A stretch of DNA of 64,000 nucleotides from Fonsecaea monophora. Its lineage: Eukaryota; Ascomycota; Eurotiomycetes; Chaetothyriales; Herpotrichiellaceae. Shown in pieces: positions 1-12,502 of this stretch. The stretch spans positions 1 to 64,000 of the forward strand of contig NW_019174008.1 of the NCBI RefSeq assembly GCF_001642475.1, given 5' to 3'. The stretch's first letter is position 1, and every line of letters begins with the position of its first letter. A model generated the notes under the pieces. It was not told the DNA's origin, searched no databases, and saw nothing but the letters and a program-made list of their open reading frames with translations. A program made the position numbers and the translations under genes.

Positions 1-35
1 AGGAAGTGAGGAAGTGAGGAAGGGAGGGAGGGAGG
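1..35. repeat. Purine-rich short tandem repeat at window edge
   Basis: The window opens with two copies of an AGGAAGTG unit followed by GGGA repeats. The following ~100 bases stay G/A-rich. This lies 3' of the ceramidase gene and shows no coding character. Confidence 0.6.
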
Positions 36-284
36 CAGTGCTATCATGTACTTGTCAGGAGATTGGAACTGGGACGGAGGGGAGGAGGGGCAGGGGGACG
101 TGGGAGGGAGGTTGTGCCAGAGACACAAGGGCACGAGATCTCTCAAGCAAACGAGAGACGCCAGGCAAGACAGCCACCTGCCCACGTAGGCTATTAGGCC
201 TACAACCAAAGGGGAACAAAAGCAGAAACGAACAAAAAAACTGTTTGTTTGACTCATCATGGTGACTCATTTCTCATTTCACTC

Positions 285-2667
285 TCAAGTGCGGACAAGC
301 TCGTCCAAGCGAGCGTCGCTCAAAACATCAACAGCGTCGTCGCCAACGACGTGGAAAACGCCACTCGTGCCCTCAAACTCCGTAATTTGACCGGTCAGCG
401 ACTTGCTGTCGCCGTAGTACTTGAACCTGTACATCCCAGACTCGGTGCCCGGCTCAATCTCCCATTCCAAAGTCACCTCACTAGTCCCCAGTGTAGTGGA
501 GGTACGTTTCCACCGGTATACCAGGAACCAGTCGCTGTCGGAGCGCACCTGAACCCATTCCTTGCGGCTCTCGTCGAATCTCTCCACGGCGGCGAACGTG
601 CCTTCGAGGCGGAAGTTATTACGCGGGTTTGCGCCTGCAAACCTTGCGCTGACAATGTCGCCGGGGCGGAATGGTTTCGCAGGTTCAGGGGAGGCAAGCG
701 TGTCACCAAACCTGCGCAGGAGGCCAGCGTGGTCCACAATCACAGGTCGAATGAATGACAACGAGCGGTTCACGTTGATAGGCGGAAGCGGACCGGCTGG
801 AAGACGGTCCAGATGGGAGGTCTCGTCTTCAGAACCCAAGTAAGGGAGGTATGTGATAGTGAGGTTGATGTACGCTTCCAAGGTATGTGGACCATAGAGT
901 GTGGATGCTCCTTCGTAGCGTTGGACACCATATTCTTCCTCGGTAGAGATGTAGTGGGCGTACGTGTTTGCCGGCCCACCAAGAACGAGTCTCGGAGACG
1001 AGATATTGAGGATGTCGGGAGCCGCAGCAGTAAGTGCCGACTTCCATCGGCGGCCAGACATGGTTGTCGCTTCCCCAGGCGATATTATCATTATCAGATC
1101 GCCAACTCGAAGGAGTTGAATGTCAACAATGTTTGGCGTCCATGCGTACGGATCATCGGCCTCCCCTACGTCAAGGAGGATGGGCTTTGGACTTTGACAT
1201 GCGATCTGGGCGTCTGTTGGGGGATGGATTGCCCCTCTTGCGACCTTCCAGAGCGGGTTTTTCAGAGCAGGGGAGCCGTTGGTGTCATTTGTGCCTTGGG
1301 AGAAATCGAAACGTCCGGGCCCATCAGTTGTACCACCTGCAAAGCCATAACCCAACGCGGCAGAACAAGTCTTGAGGGCGCGGGATTTGTTGGAGAATGA
1401 GGTGAAGGTAAATGACGAGAGATTGGCGTAGGTGTGAAAAAAGGAAACGGTTGACGCAGGTATCCGGTCTAAATTGTGGTCTTCTAAGAGGCTTCTGGCC
1501 GCTGCCATTTGACGTTTGCCGATCTCGAAGCAGGATCTAGTTCCCTGGTCGTCTGTGCGGAACATTGGACCTCGTCCGTGGCAGGCCTGCGTTCGACCTC
1601 CGCATGTGCTATCTTTAAAAGCGCATGGAAGACCGGTGTCTTCGCAGAATGCGCCGAGAGTGTTGGGGGAAGTGTCTCCGACATTGGCTTGAGAGAAGCC
1701 TGCGACAAAAGACGGGTTCTTGACTTTCATGTGCTCTTCCAGGAGATATGCTGCAACTCCTTTGTTATCACCAGTAATAAGTGTGTTGTTTTGATATAGA
1801 GATGTTCCATGCACTGGAAACCAAGAGAGTGCACCCAGCGCTTGGCCATCAGACGCTCGCTCAAACTTCAGCAGCGTCAAATTCTTGTCCACATCATGGG
1901 TGTACTTGTCTCGCTCGTCCTTCGGATTCTGGAGATAGGAATACGGACTTCGATTTATGTTCGCACCCTCAACGAGGTGTTGCCCAAATCTGAGATAGCC
2001 GGGCGTGAGGCTGTCATGTGCGCGTTGGATGGCTAACACCGAGCCGTTGACGATGGCCTCGTAGCTGTCTCTGTGGAAGCCTAGGCTAGTGATTTGTGGC
2101 AACAGGTAGTTCAACCATGCCCCAGGTCCACTGTGACTGTGGGTCCCTGTAACTGCGACATTGTTCTTGTTGTATATTGCATATTCCGGGCCCAGCTTCT
2201 CAAGCCTTTGCAGGATGCCATGACGAATGGCCGTGTCGCCAGACTGGGTATCAAGGACAAGGTAGACAAGCCGTGAGGAGTTTCTTGAAAGACTGCCCAC
2301 GATGAAGGCCCGGCAATAGATCCGTTGACGGACACCACTTCCCACCTGATCTGTATCAGCGTAGCCCATCAAGTTGATCTCGACGACCGGCCTGAATAAG
2401 TTGAGGTTAGTCTGTGCTCCATTGGCACACATATCTGCATGGTCCTTACCCAGTGATATCGGCCTTTCCGACTCCCAGTAGGTAGTCGCCCTGCACCGTG
2501 ACGAGGCCATTCTGCTGGTCCAGTTGTTCAGTCTGTCCCTGGGCATTGGTAGAAAACAAATGCAGCTTTTGAGGCGGGCTGTGAGCAAGGAAGCCCAACC
2601 ACAGAAGGGTCGCCGTAAGAACAACACAGAGCAAGCATAGAAATGGGGCTAGCGCTCTCCGTGCCAT
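285..2667 (-). CDS. Neutral (alkaline, non-lysosomal) ceramidase
   Basis: Hydrolyses ceramide to sphingosine and a free fatty acid. Two exons, 2667–2450 and 2391–285, give 774 residues, in the usual range for the family. The 58-bp intron has a GTAAGG donor and an ACTAAC branch point, and removing it joins ADITG to PVVEINLMGYAD, the conserved family start. Residues ~7–28 are a hydrophobic signal peptide or signal anchor, so the enzyme should be secreted or membrane-bound and lumenal. The family nucleophile motif NxGD(V/T)SPN is present as NVGDTSPN with the serine at residue 314. A GTHSHSGPGAW segment supplies zinc-ligand histidines. The C-terminal ~150 residues fit the immunoglobulin-like ceramidase tail. 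It is divergent from the BCAS2-like gene. The family assignment is very secure; the cellular location is inferred. Confidence 0.95.
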
Positions 2668-3098
2668 TTTCGTATTGCCTTGGATTGCGATATCTTTGCA
2701 GCTTACGACGGGAATTTGATGTTACAGTCCCCCTGTTATTTCGGGTCAAACAGGGAGTTTTCGGAGTTGGTCATCGTCTCGACATGGCCGCTCTGAAGCC
2801 CTGATCGACGACACCAGGATATAAAATGGACCATGCGACCACTGTTGAAGAGCTGTAGAAATTTTGGATTGATTCTTTCCAGGCCGCGAGGCTCCGCCTG
2901 AAACGGACAACAATGTCGTCATCCTGACGAATCATCAAAGATCGACGACAGCCTTACAGTAAGCTGGCAGAGGCAAGGCTGGCCAATCACACACGATTAG
3001 GTGCAAAAGCGGCAAAGTATGGGCTTGGCATCATGGAATCTTTATCGCAGTCAATGAATTCGCATTGACCCAGCCAGTCCATCTCCTCACAACCAGCC
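2668..3098. other. Divergent intergenic region (ceramidase / BCAS2)
   Basis: 431 bp between two head-to-head genes, presumably holding both promoters. A CCAAT pentamer sits at 2983–2987 and a TATAAAA string at 2820–2826. No other coding signal is seen. Confidence 0.5.
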
Positions 3099-3783
3099 AT
3101 GGCACTAATATGGGAGTCTCACGACTCTCTCCCCTGTGAGTGATTCTGCACCTGATGAATAGATTGTTGACTTATGCTGACCGCTTTTCTCCTCAGACAT
3201 CGACCCCGACATCACGGATGCCGAGCGCGAGAGGGCCAAAGCTGCGATTGCTCGACACCTCCCCAAGGACTATCTCAACACACCTCACCCCTCTCTCGCC
3301 CCTCTTCCCGCAGTCAACTTCTCCGAAACATTCCGTCAAGAAATCAACCGGGTAGCTGCGGGTCAGCCCCGCCAGCAAGGGATAGACGTGTCGCGCTACG
3401 AAGCCCCGGACGAGCCGTCGAGTGACAGTGATCAGGCCACAATGAAGGAGGTGCTGCGAAACGCGTACATCTTGACCACTTTCTTGTCAGATCGACACAC
3501 CAACCTCCAGCTGCTGGACGAATTTGGCAAGAACGCTTGGCTCATCGGCAATTCGCAGACTGAACAGGTCCTCCAAGTCCTCGAAAGCGAACTTGCCGGG
3601 CTTAAATCTGAGACCGAAAACATCAACAGAGCGCGGAAAGCTACCCAAGAACAGTCTAAAGGCGAGCTTTTGACTCTTCAGGAAAATTGGAAGCGAGGGA
3701 TAGGCAAAATTCTTGAGATCCAGGTCGCTGCAGACCAATTACGGCGACAACTCGGCAGGGGTCGACCGCACCCTGCAACCTGA
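3099..3783 (+). CDS. cwf7: Pre-mRNA-splicing factor BCAS2/SPF27 family (Cwf7-like)
   Basis: Subunit of the Prp19/NineTeen complex that helps activate the spliceosome in the nucleus. Exons 3099–3135 and 3197–3783 encode 207 residues. The 61-bp intron (GTGAGT…CAG) splits a Tyr codon and rebuilds the N-terminal signature DSLPYID, diagnostic of BCAS2 proteins. The middle region carries the family's conserved SRYEAP segment, and the C-terminal half (residues ~90–195) is a predicted coiled coil with many Leu, Glu and Lys, including an ENWKRG-type motif. Length and layout match the family (about 200–225 residues). The start is chosen because only this ATG gives the signature, and a short first exon is common in fungal members. 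Identification is firm. Confidence 0.93.
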
Positions 3784-5578
3784 GATTCCTTAGAACGCAA
3801 CAGGTCCAAGTTCTGATAAGCAGGGATACAGGCTGAGCTGTCTTGCCGCATCAGTATCGCAGCGATCTGTCGGAACCAGATGCGGCGTACGCCCGGTCGC
3901 TCCGTTCGGCATAAATACGGGCGAGATCTCCGCATATGCAGACCGCACAAAGGTTCTAAGCACCATCGATGCTAGCTTACCTGATTTTCCAGATGTTAAA
4001 AAAACAATACCTGGAGCAATTTCTACAGAAAATGCTCTAGGCTTGATCTGCGAAGGAGGAAAAGGCCCTCGGACACCAAAATTCCTGTTCGTCTGTCCTG
4101 TTGGGGTTATGTCCTCAAACAGTGCGAGGCCAGTTGGCCCCGGAGAGCAATATACCAAAACCCCGAACCGTTGCTGGTGGGCCCTATATTCAACCCGCTA
4201 TTTTGAGAAACTCGGGAGGGGAGCTCCAAGCAAGTCGGTCCAGACTTTGCGTTAGCCCGAAAGACGACTCCCTGCACGCCTCTCAGAAAAAAAGAACAGC
4301 CGTGGTCTTGTTTGTTCTCTTGTCGAGCTGAGACGTGGAGCTACTTGCTGGGTATTCTGCCTGTGCAACGCTCGCTCCGCCTCTTTCGAGTAAATCCAGA
4401 CCGGGCCAAGCAGCCAATACTCGAATCTCCAACCTCTGAGTGCAACCTTCTCTCTATGTTGATAGGGCCGGTCATGCATTTACCCCAATTGATATCTCTC
4501 TGGACACAGTTTAGCCTACCCTTTCCCCCGCAAACGGGGTTTAGCCGTTTTCCTTTTGGCTTGTTCCATCGACGCAACCTCCAGCAATGCGGCCTCCGTC
4601 ACTTGATTCGGGCGTTCCAGCTTATGCAGGATTCTCCCATCCCCTACCCGCCACTTCCCATGCTCTATGCGGTGCCGCTTGCCAGTGGACCTTCCCCGCG
4701 TTTCTTACATTGGACGCCCCCTCTCCAAGCTATCCGGGTGGGGTCCTGATCCGGTGGAGGCACTAACGGCACATCGCTTCGCTAGTCTTGGGCATTTTCT
4801 TGTCCTTTGGACGTCAGCGTGTGTGCTGTGCATTTTCCTGTGTGGTACCTCGTGCAAAAGCGACGTTACTTGTTCCCGTCCTTTATGCAGGGGCCTTCGC
4901 TCGGACCTTTCATGATACGAAGTCGTCGAGACAGAGATACCAGAAGGGATTGGGGATTCTCGTTGGAACTGCCGTAACTGGTCTCGCAGGTTGCTCGCTG
5001 CTGCTAGCCTCCTTGGGTGGAGGCAGATGAAATATCCTGGTCAGCCTGAACTTCAACCGCCCCCTTTCTTCATGCATCTCGTCGACATACACCTCTGTTG
5101 ACTCAACATTCTCAACACCCGAAGCTTTGGAAGGACCCGTTGTCTCATACTTTGCGGATGGTAGCTTCGCTTCGACGCAATGCGGGCTCCTTGTCATTGC
5201 CTAGAAGCTGAGGTGATGATCCTCGTCATCCTCAATGTGATTGCACTGACCCCGCATATCGAAGGCAAATCAACTCTTCTCCAGGTCTGCTCCAGATGAT
5301 CAACTTGCAAGGATGCTCAATGATGACCATGGCCGCTCCTTCATCCTGTGGAGTTACCGGAGACGCGTTTGCATGGAACCCCTCTCTCTCCCCCTCTCAT
5401 CCAGTCTTCCGAGAAGAGGCGGAGAGGAACTGACCTTCAGAAGTCTTATATTGAGACGTCTCGCACTCTGTCTCTCTCTTTCTTCTCTCCCCAGCCGGCT
5501 CCTGGTTGAGCAAAGGAATTATTCACTTGTGTGGAAAGACGCAGAACAGTTTCGTCGTTCATTGAACAGACTGCCATC
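3784..5578. other. 1.8-kb intergenic region without a recognised gene
   Basis: Several short open frames lie here. The most coherent is a 95-codon ATG frame on the minus strand (5197–4910) with an acidic, KFRL-containing stretch, but it matches nothing I recognise and has no supporting splice context. The last ~250 bp are C/T-rich and are probably the 5' untranslated region and promoter of the alcohol oxidase gene. Confidence 0.4.
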
Positions 5579-7744
5579 ATGACTATCCCAGAGGAAGTTG
5601 ATATCATTGTCTGCGGAGGTGGCAGTTCAGGATGTGTGCCAGCTGGACGTGAGCCATACCTGTGCACAACACCCTGATTAGATCATCATTGACGGCTCTT
5701 TAGGTCTGGCCAATTTGGACCACAACCTCCAGGTCCTCTTGATTGAGGCCGGAGAGAGTAACCTCAACAACCCATGGGTTTACCGCCCGGGTATCTACCC
5801 GCGGAACATGAAGCTCGACTCGAAGACGGCTACTTTCTACTATTCTCGCCCCTCCGAATGGCTCGATGGACGTCGTGCAATCGTTCCCTGCGCCCACATC
5901 CTTGGCGGAGGTAGCAGTATCAACTTCATGATGTACACCCGGGCCTCGGCAAGTGACTACGATGACTTTCAGACCAAGGGTTGGACTACCAAGGAGCTCA
6001 TTCCCTTGATGAGGAAGCATGAAACCTACCAACGAGCCTGCAACAACCGAGACATCCACGGCTTCGAAGGACCTATCAAGGTCTCCTTTGGCAACTACAC
6101 TTACCCCATCATGCAAGACTTCCTCCGAGCTGCCGAGTCCCAGGGTTTCCCAGTCACGGACGATCTCCAGGACCTTGTGACCGGTCATGGTGCCGAACAC
6201 TGGCTCAAGTGGATCAACCGTGATACCGGCCGACGTTCTGATGCTGCTCATGCATACATCCATGCTACTCGTGCCAAGTACCAGAACCTCCATCTCCAGT
6301 GCAACACAAAGGTGGACCGTGTGGTGATCGAGAACGGCACAGCAGTCGGTGTCATCACCGTGCCTACAAAGCCGATTAACGGATCGAAGCCGGAACGCAA
6401 GTTCTGGAAAGCTCGCAAACTCGTTATTGTCAGTTGCGGTACTCTGAGCTCACCTCTTGTCCTGCAACGGTCTGGTATTGGTGACCCAGAGAAGCTTCGC
6501 AAGGCAGGCGTCAAGTGCGTTGTGGACCTTCCAGGCGTTGGTCTCAACTTCCAGGACCATTACCTGCACTTCGCCACCTACCGTGCTAAGCCAGACACTG
6601 AGTCCTTTGATGACTTTGTCCGAGGTGTTCCGGAAGTGCAGAAGGCTGTCTTTGAAGAATGGAACATCAAGGGAACTGGACCCTTGGCTACCAACGGCAT
6701 TGATGCCGGCGTCAAGTCACGACCCACTGCGGAAGAACTTGAGGAGATGAGCAAGTGGCCTACTCCCCAATTCGTCACCGAGGGCGGCTGGGACAGCTAC
6801 TTCAAGAACAAGCCCGACAAGCCCGTCATGCATTACAGCGTGATTGCTGGGTGGTTCGGTGACCACCTCGACATGCCGGCGGGTAAATTCTTCACCATGT
6901 TCCATTTCTTGGAATACCCCTTCTCTCGTGGCTTCACCCACATCGTGTCTCCAGACCCATACGAGGCACCAGACTTCGATGCCGGTTTCATGAACGACAA
7001 GCGTGACATGGCACCCATGGTCTGGGGCTATATCCAGTCTCGTGAGACGGCTCGTCGGATGCAAGCCTATGCTGGTGAAGTGACGGGCATGCATCCTCAC
7101 TTCAAGCACGACTCGCCCGCCCGAGCTCTGGACATGGACCTCATCACCCGTAACCAATATGCCGGACCCAACCACATCACTGCCAATATCCAACACGGTA
7201 GCTGGACCATGCCCCTCGACGCTGGTGAGGTCCCCGAAGTCAGCTGGCTCAACTCGAACAAACAGAACTACCGAGCACCGCTTAAGTACAGCAAGGAAGA
7301 TGGTTTGTTTCCCCTTCCCTGCAAAGAAGGCCTACATTGTACTGACCGATGATACAGTTGCTCACATTGAGAAATGGGTCCAGCGACACTGCGAAACCAC
7401 CTGGCATAGCTTGGGAACCTGCTCTATGGCTCCGAGAGAGGGCAACAGCATTGTCAAGCATGGTGTCTTGGATCCAAGACTGAACGTCCATGGTGTCAAG
7501 AACCTCAAGGTCTCCGACTTGTCGGTCTGCCCAGACAACGTTGGCTGCAACACCTTCTCGGTAAGTTATCTCAACGTCGCTGCTCTCACAACATTACTAA
7601 CAGAAATCATAGACCGCTCTGCTCATTGGCGAGAAGTGTGCCGTGCTCGCTGCTGAGGACCTTGGCTACAGTGGTGCAGCTCTGGAGATGAAGATTCCGC
7701 CATACCACGCTCCAGGCGAGTCTGTCGGCCTTGCACGTCTGTAG
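5579..7744 (+). CDS. AOX1: Alcohol (methanol) oxidase, GMC oxidoreductase, peroxisomal
   Basis: FAD-dependent oxidation of short primary alcohols to aldehydes with release of hydrogen peroxide, in peroxisomes. Four exons, 5579–5648, 5704–7302, 7358–7560 and 7613–7744, give 667 residues, close to yeast alcohol oxidases. The three introns are 55, 55 and 52 bp. The N-terminus has the FAD-binding CGGGSSG loop (residues ~12–18), followed by LIEAGE and the GMC signature around ILGGGSSINFMMYTRAS. The C-terminal active-site region is intact: WHSLGTCSMAP with the catalytic His, and DNVGCNTFST with the partner Asn. The protein ends in -LARL, a PTS1-like tripeptide ARL comparable to the LARF end of yeast enzymes. 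Some filamentous fungi use related enzymes with other alcohols, so the substrate is inferred. Confidence 0.95.
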
Positions 7745-9040
7745 AGTTGAATCAAACGGAACTAGCAGAATGGCCAAAAGCTCTGGGAGGACTCTCGAAG
7801 GAGTGGATAGTCAATTAATTTGATATCTGTCATTCACCAAAAGCACTGTGTTTTGACTGCTCAACGTATCTTTCTCTACACTCTTCTGGCTTGATAGCGA
7901 AGGTATCTTGTCCTGCGTGGTGTTCCGATGGTGCCAGGGAATATCCAATGAATCATGCCTTGATGCAATCCTCAACCTGCACCTTGAATAGTGTCTGTAC
8001 TTTCCAAGCGAGCAATCTTGCATGTAAGCGGTTCCTTCGTATTTCCCACGGTCAACGCACACTTGCCCTCTTTCAAGCCCCACTGGCTGGAACGTAACGG
8101 GCGGATCGGAGGATAAATTCGTTTCGTTGTTATGGTGGTGCAGCCAAACCTGATCGGCACCCGGTTGATTTTGCCGGAATCAATGTGGGACGGCACGGGC
8201 AGAAGGAAATGTAACGCGTCTGGGGTTGGTTGTGATTTGCGCCAGAGGATGATCAAAGGCAAGGAAGCTGTGGTGGCTACTTGCGAGCGACAGGGATGGA
8301 TTGGGGGCAGTGATCGAGATTCAACGCCACCTCCAGTCTTTGGGTGACTTGGCCGCATGTGGGTGACTGGGGTGACTGGGGTGACTGGATCAAGCGCTTC
8401 GTCGGGCAGTGAAATTTCGCCGGGGAATGAGTACGCCTCCGATGTCATTCTGCAAGTCAGCGTCAGTGGGCGTTGTCTGAGTGCTGTGAGACCTCACGAA
8501 TCGCAGATGATCTTCGTGCCCCTTCCTTCATCGCCCAAATGCTAACGCAACAGAGACTCGTGCTCCGGCGTGGAACCACAGCATCCGTCCTTGACGGCCC
8601 CTCAACGCCGTCGACCATTGGCCCTCAAACCCCACGAGTTGAGTCCCACCACTCTGAGCCTCTGACTATCATCCGAGTGTGAGCTCAGGCCTTGCGCTAG
8701 AAGCCTGCGCCCACCACCAAGTCAGGGACCAGCACCTCTGACGTACGTCGGGGTGAACACAAACAGACACTACCATGGCCAGGATGGGTGGTGCCCTGAG
8801 TGTTTGTGTCGCAACTGGAAAAAGTTGGTTCCTGAAGACTATTACAGAGCATACCCTTCTGAATTCATAATCTGACAAGAAGCTGTATAGCAAAGCGTTT
8901 CTCACTGTTGTTGTTAGCGATCCCATACCAACGGGCTGCATGCAACAAGCACCCTTTACGGCCACATCCATACGCAGAATACGAGTTCGCCACCCTCCAT
9001 CCCATGGCCTCATCGGCTTGTCTCAGTTGGTAGACGCATA
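7745..9040. other. 1.3-kb intergenic region
   Basis: No convincing gene. It holds the 3' end of the alcohol oxidase transcript, a small 9-bp tandem repeat at 8361–8387, and the presumed promoter of the kelch gene. Open frames on both strands are short and overlap each other. Confidence 0.4.
8361..8387. repeat. Three perfect copies of a 9-bp unit (GGGTGACTG)
   Basis: GGGTGACTG is repeated three times head to tail. A near-copy (GGGTGACTT) lies 19 bp upstream at 8342–8350. It is between two + strand genes, in non-coding DNA. Confidence 0.85.
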
Positions 9041-11537
9041 ATGGCCGCCATCGATTCCCAGCCACGCATTAGTGGGAGTTCCACAACATCCACCTTCACG
9101 ACTACAGGTACACCTCTCTCGAGTTACCCTCGTCGCCGGAGTCCCGTGGAATCTGAAAAGCTTCGTGGCTCCCGAGACTGCCATCCGTGCAACGAGGAAC
9201 CTTCTCGCCGGAATTCTGCGTTTCTCGAAGTTGGCCTTGGTGGTGAAGATGCCATTGTCGACTCAAAATTAAGAAGAGATTCTCGACCGAAACTCCAAGT
9301 GCGCTTTCGAAACGATGTCGACGTGGTCGAACCTGAAGTAATTGACTGGCCCGAAACAACTCCAATTGACAGACCGTCTCATCCGCAAATGTCTCCATAC
9401 TTTCCCACCCTGCCCCGATTACTCTTCCTTGCTCTGGTTATCTTGCTGGTGGTTCCAAGTCTGCACCATTCTCCCTCATTGATCGCCGACGCGAATCCCG
9501 TGAATCGTCAAGCGGGCTCCTCGTTGGTGAGGGGACTATGGCAGGGTGCGAAAAGGGAGACACTCCCAGGAAGTGTGAAAAGAGAGAATAGTGCAGCAGA
9601 TGTTTGTAAGAGGTGGTCAGGGCAGAGCGCCCTAGTCAATGGGACACTGTACTATTATGGAGGAAGAGCAACCACCAGTGCTGACCAGACCTCGAACCAA
9701 TGGAGTACGTCTGCCATCAATATAGGTTGCGTTGTGACGACTGACATTTGTTGTGGCAGATAACGATTTCCTAGCACTCGATCTGACAAAGTCCTGGCAG
9801 ATTTCGTCGCCGTCACTGACGGGCCTCCCAATCCCGAGCGGGCCTCCTGCGGTATCGCTTGGATACTTGTGGAACTCTTACGATGCCCTGTATCTATACG
9901 GTGGCGAGTTTTCAGATACGCCTGTTGCATCCCCTGTTCCCTTTTCCCTCTGGGCATACGACATCTCTTCATCGACATGGTCAGGGTCGTCGAACCCAAA
10001 AACAAGCTCGGGCCGCAATTCAGAGCCAGCAGGGCAACCAGTTCAGCGTGCTGCAGAGGGCGCGGGGGTATCGGTGCCGAACTTAGGACGAGGCTTCTAT
10101 TTCGGAGGTCACCTCGATTTCTTGACTACACCAGGGTGGTCAGAGTCAGTTGCCCGCGTCTATCTTCGCGGCATTCTTGAGTACACCTATCCCGGGTATA
10201 GCAACGCTGCGGTAAATAGTGGGCAAAGGGCAGGATCATCGGGAATCTACCGCAATATTACCCAAGGTGGTATTCAGGACTCGGCAGGGTTCCCAGAGCG
10301 AGCGGATGGCCTTCTTGTGTACATTCCCGGTTATGGAAAATCAGGCATCATTCTGGGGCTTGCAGGCGGTACGAATGCGACGTTTACTCAAATGAACGTG
10401 ATTGACGTGTACGATATCGACTCCTCCAGCTGGTACAAACAAGCCACAACAGGACCGACGCCAGATATTCGGGTCAATCCATGTGCTGTTGCCCTATCTG
10501 CTGCTGATGGAAGTTCTGTTCAGGTCTATATGTACGGGGGCCAAAACCTACTTCCCTACGGTCAGCAAAAGCAGTACGATGACATCTGGATCTTGACCAT
10601 ACCGTCTTTCACATGGATCCAGGTCGATACCAGCAACCAAGCTAGTCCTCCTGCCAGAGCTGGACACATGTGCAATGTCTGGAATGGTCAAATGGTGGTG
10701 GTTGGAGGTTATGTTGGTCAGGATCTTTCATGTGACAGTCCGGGAGTATACGTCTTCAACACCAGTTCCCTTCAATGGCAAAGTGAATATGTCGCGTTGG
10801 CGACGGATGACAACCTCAATCGGCAGAAAAGCCAGCAAGATGATCCATCCGCATTGCAGGGATCGTTTGGATATTCAGTCCCAGAAGCAGTACAGTCGGT
10901 CATCGGCGGCAACGGTGTGGGTGCCGCAACTGTCTCTGTTCCGGCTCAGTCGGCCACTCAAGGACCACTGGCCACTGGCGCACCACGCCTATACACAGTC
11001 ACCCAGTCTGGTGGTGCTGTGGCTACGGAGACCGCAGCGCCCACCGGGACGAGCGGCACTGAGAATGGTCCTGGTAGCAGTGGTGATAACGGGGGCTCAT
11101 CCGGCGGTGTTAATGTCGGAGCAATCGTCGCTGGAGTAATCGCTGGAGTACTCGCCGTGGTAGCCGCCTATCTCGCATTCTGCGTCTGGCTCTATCGCAA
11201 GCGGCTCAAGATCTACAAGCACCACGTGGCCATGGCTCAAAGGCAGGATCTTGCAGACGATCCCCGATTCATTGGTGCTGGATTCGCAGGCGGCGCGAGA
11301 TACACGGACAAAAGCCAATCGAGCGACAGCCGCCACAGCGCGGACAATCGCAGTGGAAGCAGCGGCGGGCGCGCCAACCAGTTGTCGAGCAACAACCCCT
11401 ACCGAAACGTACCTGGGGGCGCTGGCTCTGCAACGGCAGCAAGCAGTACCGAAGACCTCATGGCAGGTCAAGAGCCCAGTTTCTTGGGAGTGGTCCTAAA
11501 TCCCAGACGAAGCTTGAGGGTAGTGAACCGAGACTAG
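9041..11537 (+). CDS. Kelch-repeat transmembrane protein, probable cell-surface protein
   Basis: Exons 9041–9704 and 9760–11537 encode 813 residues. The 55-bp intron (GTACGT…GGCAG) rejoins NQW to NNDFLALDL inside the first kelch blade. Residues ~124–140 are a hydrophobic segment after a basic, Ser-rich N-terminus of about 120 residues, so it is a signal anchor or internal signal rather than a normal signal peptide. Residues ~205–560 carry kelch-type repeats with YYGG, LYGGE, MYGGQ and VVGGY motifs and regularly spaced Trp/Tyr. A Gly/Ser-rich linker leads to a second transmembrane helix (about 674–698) and a basic RKRLK stop-transfer. The ~115-residue tail is Ser/Asn-rich and probably cytosolic. 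Many Pezizomycotina have such proteins of unknown role; a wall or polarity function is only a guess. Confidence 0.85.
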
Positions 11538-12502
11538 GGCCGCCATGCATTTCGCAAGTCTCTGGCATTTATGATTCTTGAGATATGCGAGAACGACCTT
11601 TTGACAAAGAAAAGCACACGATTTTTACCTACAGAGGATAGGAACATGCATGGATTGTCGATCATCCAGATACATGACGGAGGAGTAATTAGCAATGCCA
11701 CCTTCGCTTCTGCATATATATACCCTTTGAGCGTATGATGAACTAGAGTCTTGATGATGATTGTTTGGAAATCAAATATTTGACCTCTTTACAAGGGTAT
11801 AAACTGGCTGCTCGTGGATATACATCAGGTCGATAACGCAATTTTAGATTATCAGTAGATATCTTTATTATTCGTATTGACCTCCTACTTGTAGTAACTA
11901 AGTATTTACAAATGGCTGCCCAGGCCTGCTGAATACCTATTACACCGTTGATGTTCCGGGCATCTCCTCCTCTAGCCTTGCCTGAGGCTGGTGATTTTCG
12001 GGCTGTCTATTTGATCCACCCGGGCGTCCCCTTTCGGCGCTCCCCCTTCTCCCCACCCACCCTAAAGACCCACGAGCCTTAGTAGTCCCGCTCACGAAGA
12101 GTGGCCGCTGGCATCAGTAGAAAGATCTAGACCGACAACAAAAACTTTTTCTACTTTTACCTTGTTAAGCGCAAGAGTCACTGCCGACTACTACCCAGCG
12201 TGCCATCCAGCCTTGTCCCATTGCTACGGCCAATGTAGTATCGATGAGCCGACGGCATCCCCTACCAATCGCCACATGCTCTGTTCTCGCCTCTCCAATT
12301 GGATCTGGCTGACCACGCCCCGTCTCTTCCGATATCTTTTTGATATCAGAGACCTAAACTAACTCGGCAGACCGCAAAACAGCCTGTGCTTGCTGGTTAC
12401 ACGTTGCTCTCTGCGTGTTTGTGACCATCGCCTCCATTGCTTCTTGTGACATATAGGATACCCTTCTGCGCCTTTCTGAGAACGCACCCGGTTATCGCGA
12501 TC
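11538..12502. other. Intergenic region, 965 bp
   Basis: An A+T-richer 3' flank (about 11,700–11,900, with a short TATATATA run) passes into a C-rich stretch near 12,010–12,060. The 5' leader of the next gene follows. No gene is seen. Confidence 0.45.

Noticed and set aside
5649..7744. Alcohol oxidase as a pseudogene because the frame breaks at 7352
   Set aside because: The break is explained by GT–AG introns of 55 and 52 bp; spliced, the protein is full length.
9011..9060. tRNA-like string CTCAGTTGGTAGACGC before the kelch gene
   Set aside because: It resembles an A box, but there is no matching B box, anticodon stem or acceptor pairing, and the start codon of the kelch gene lies inside it.
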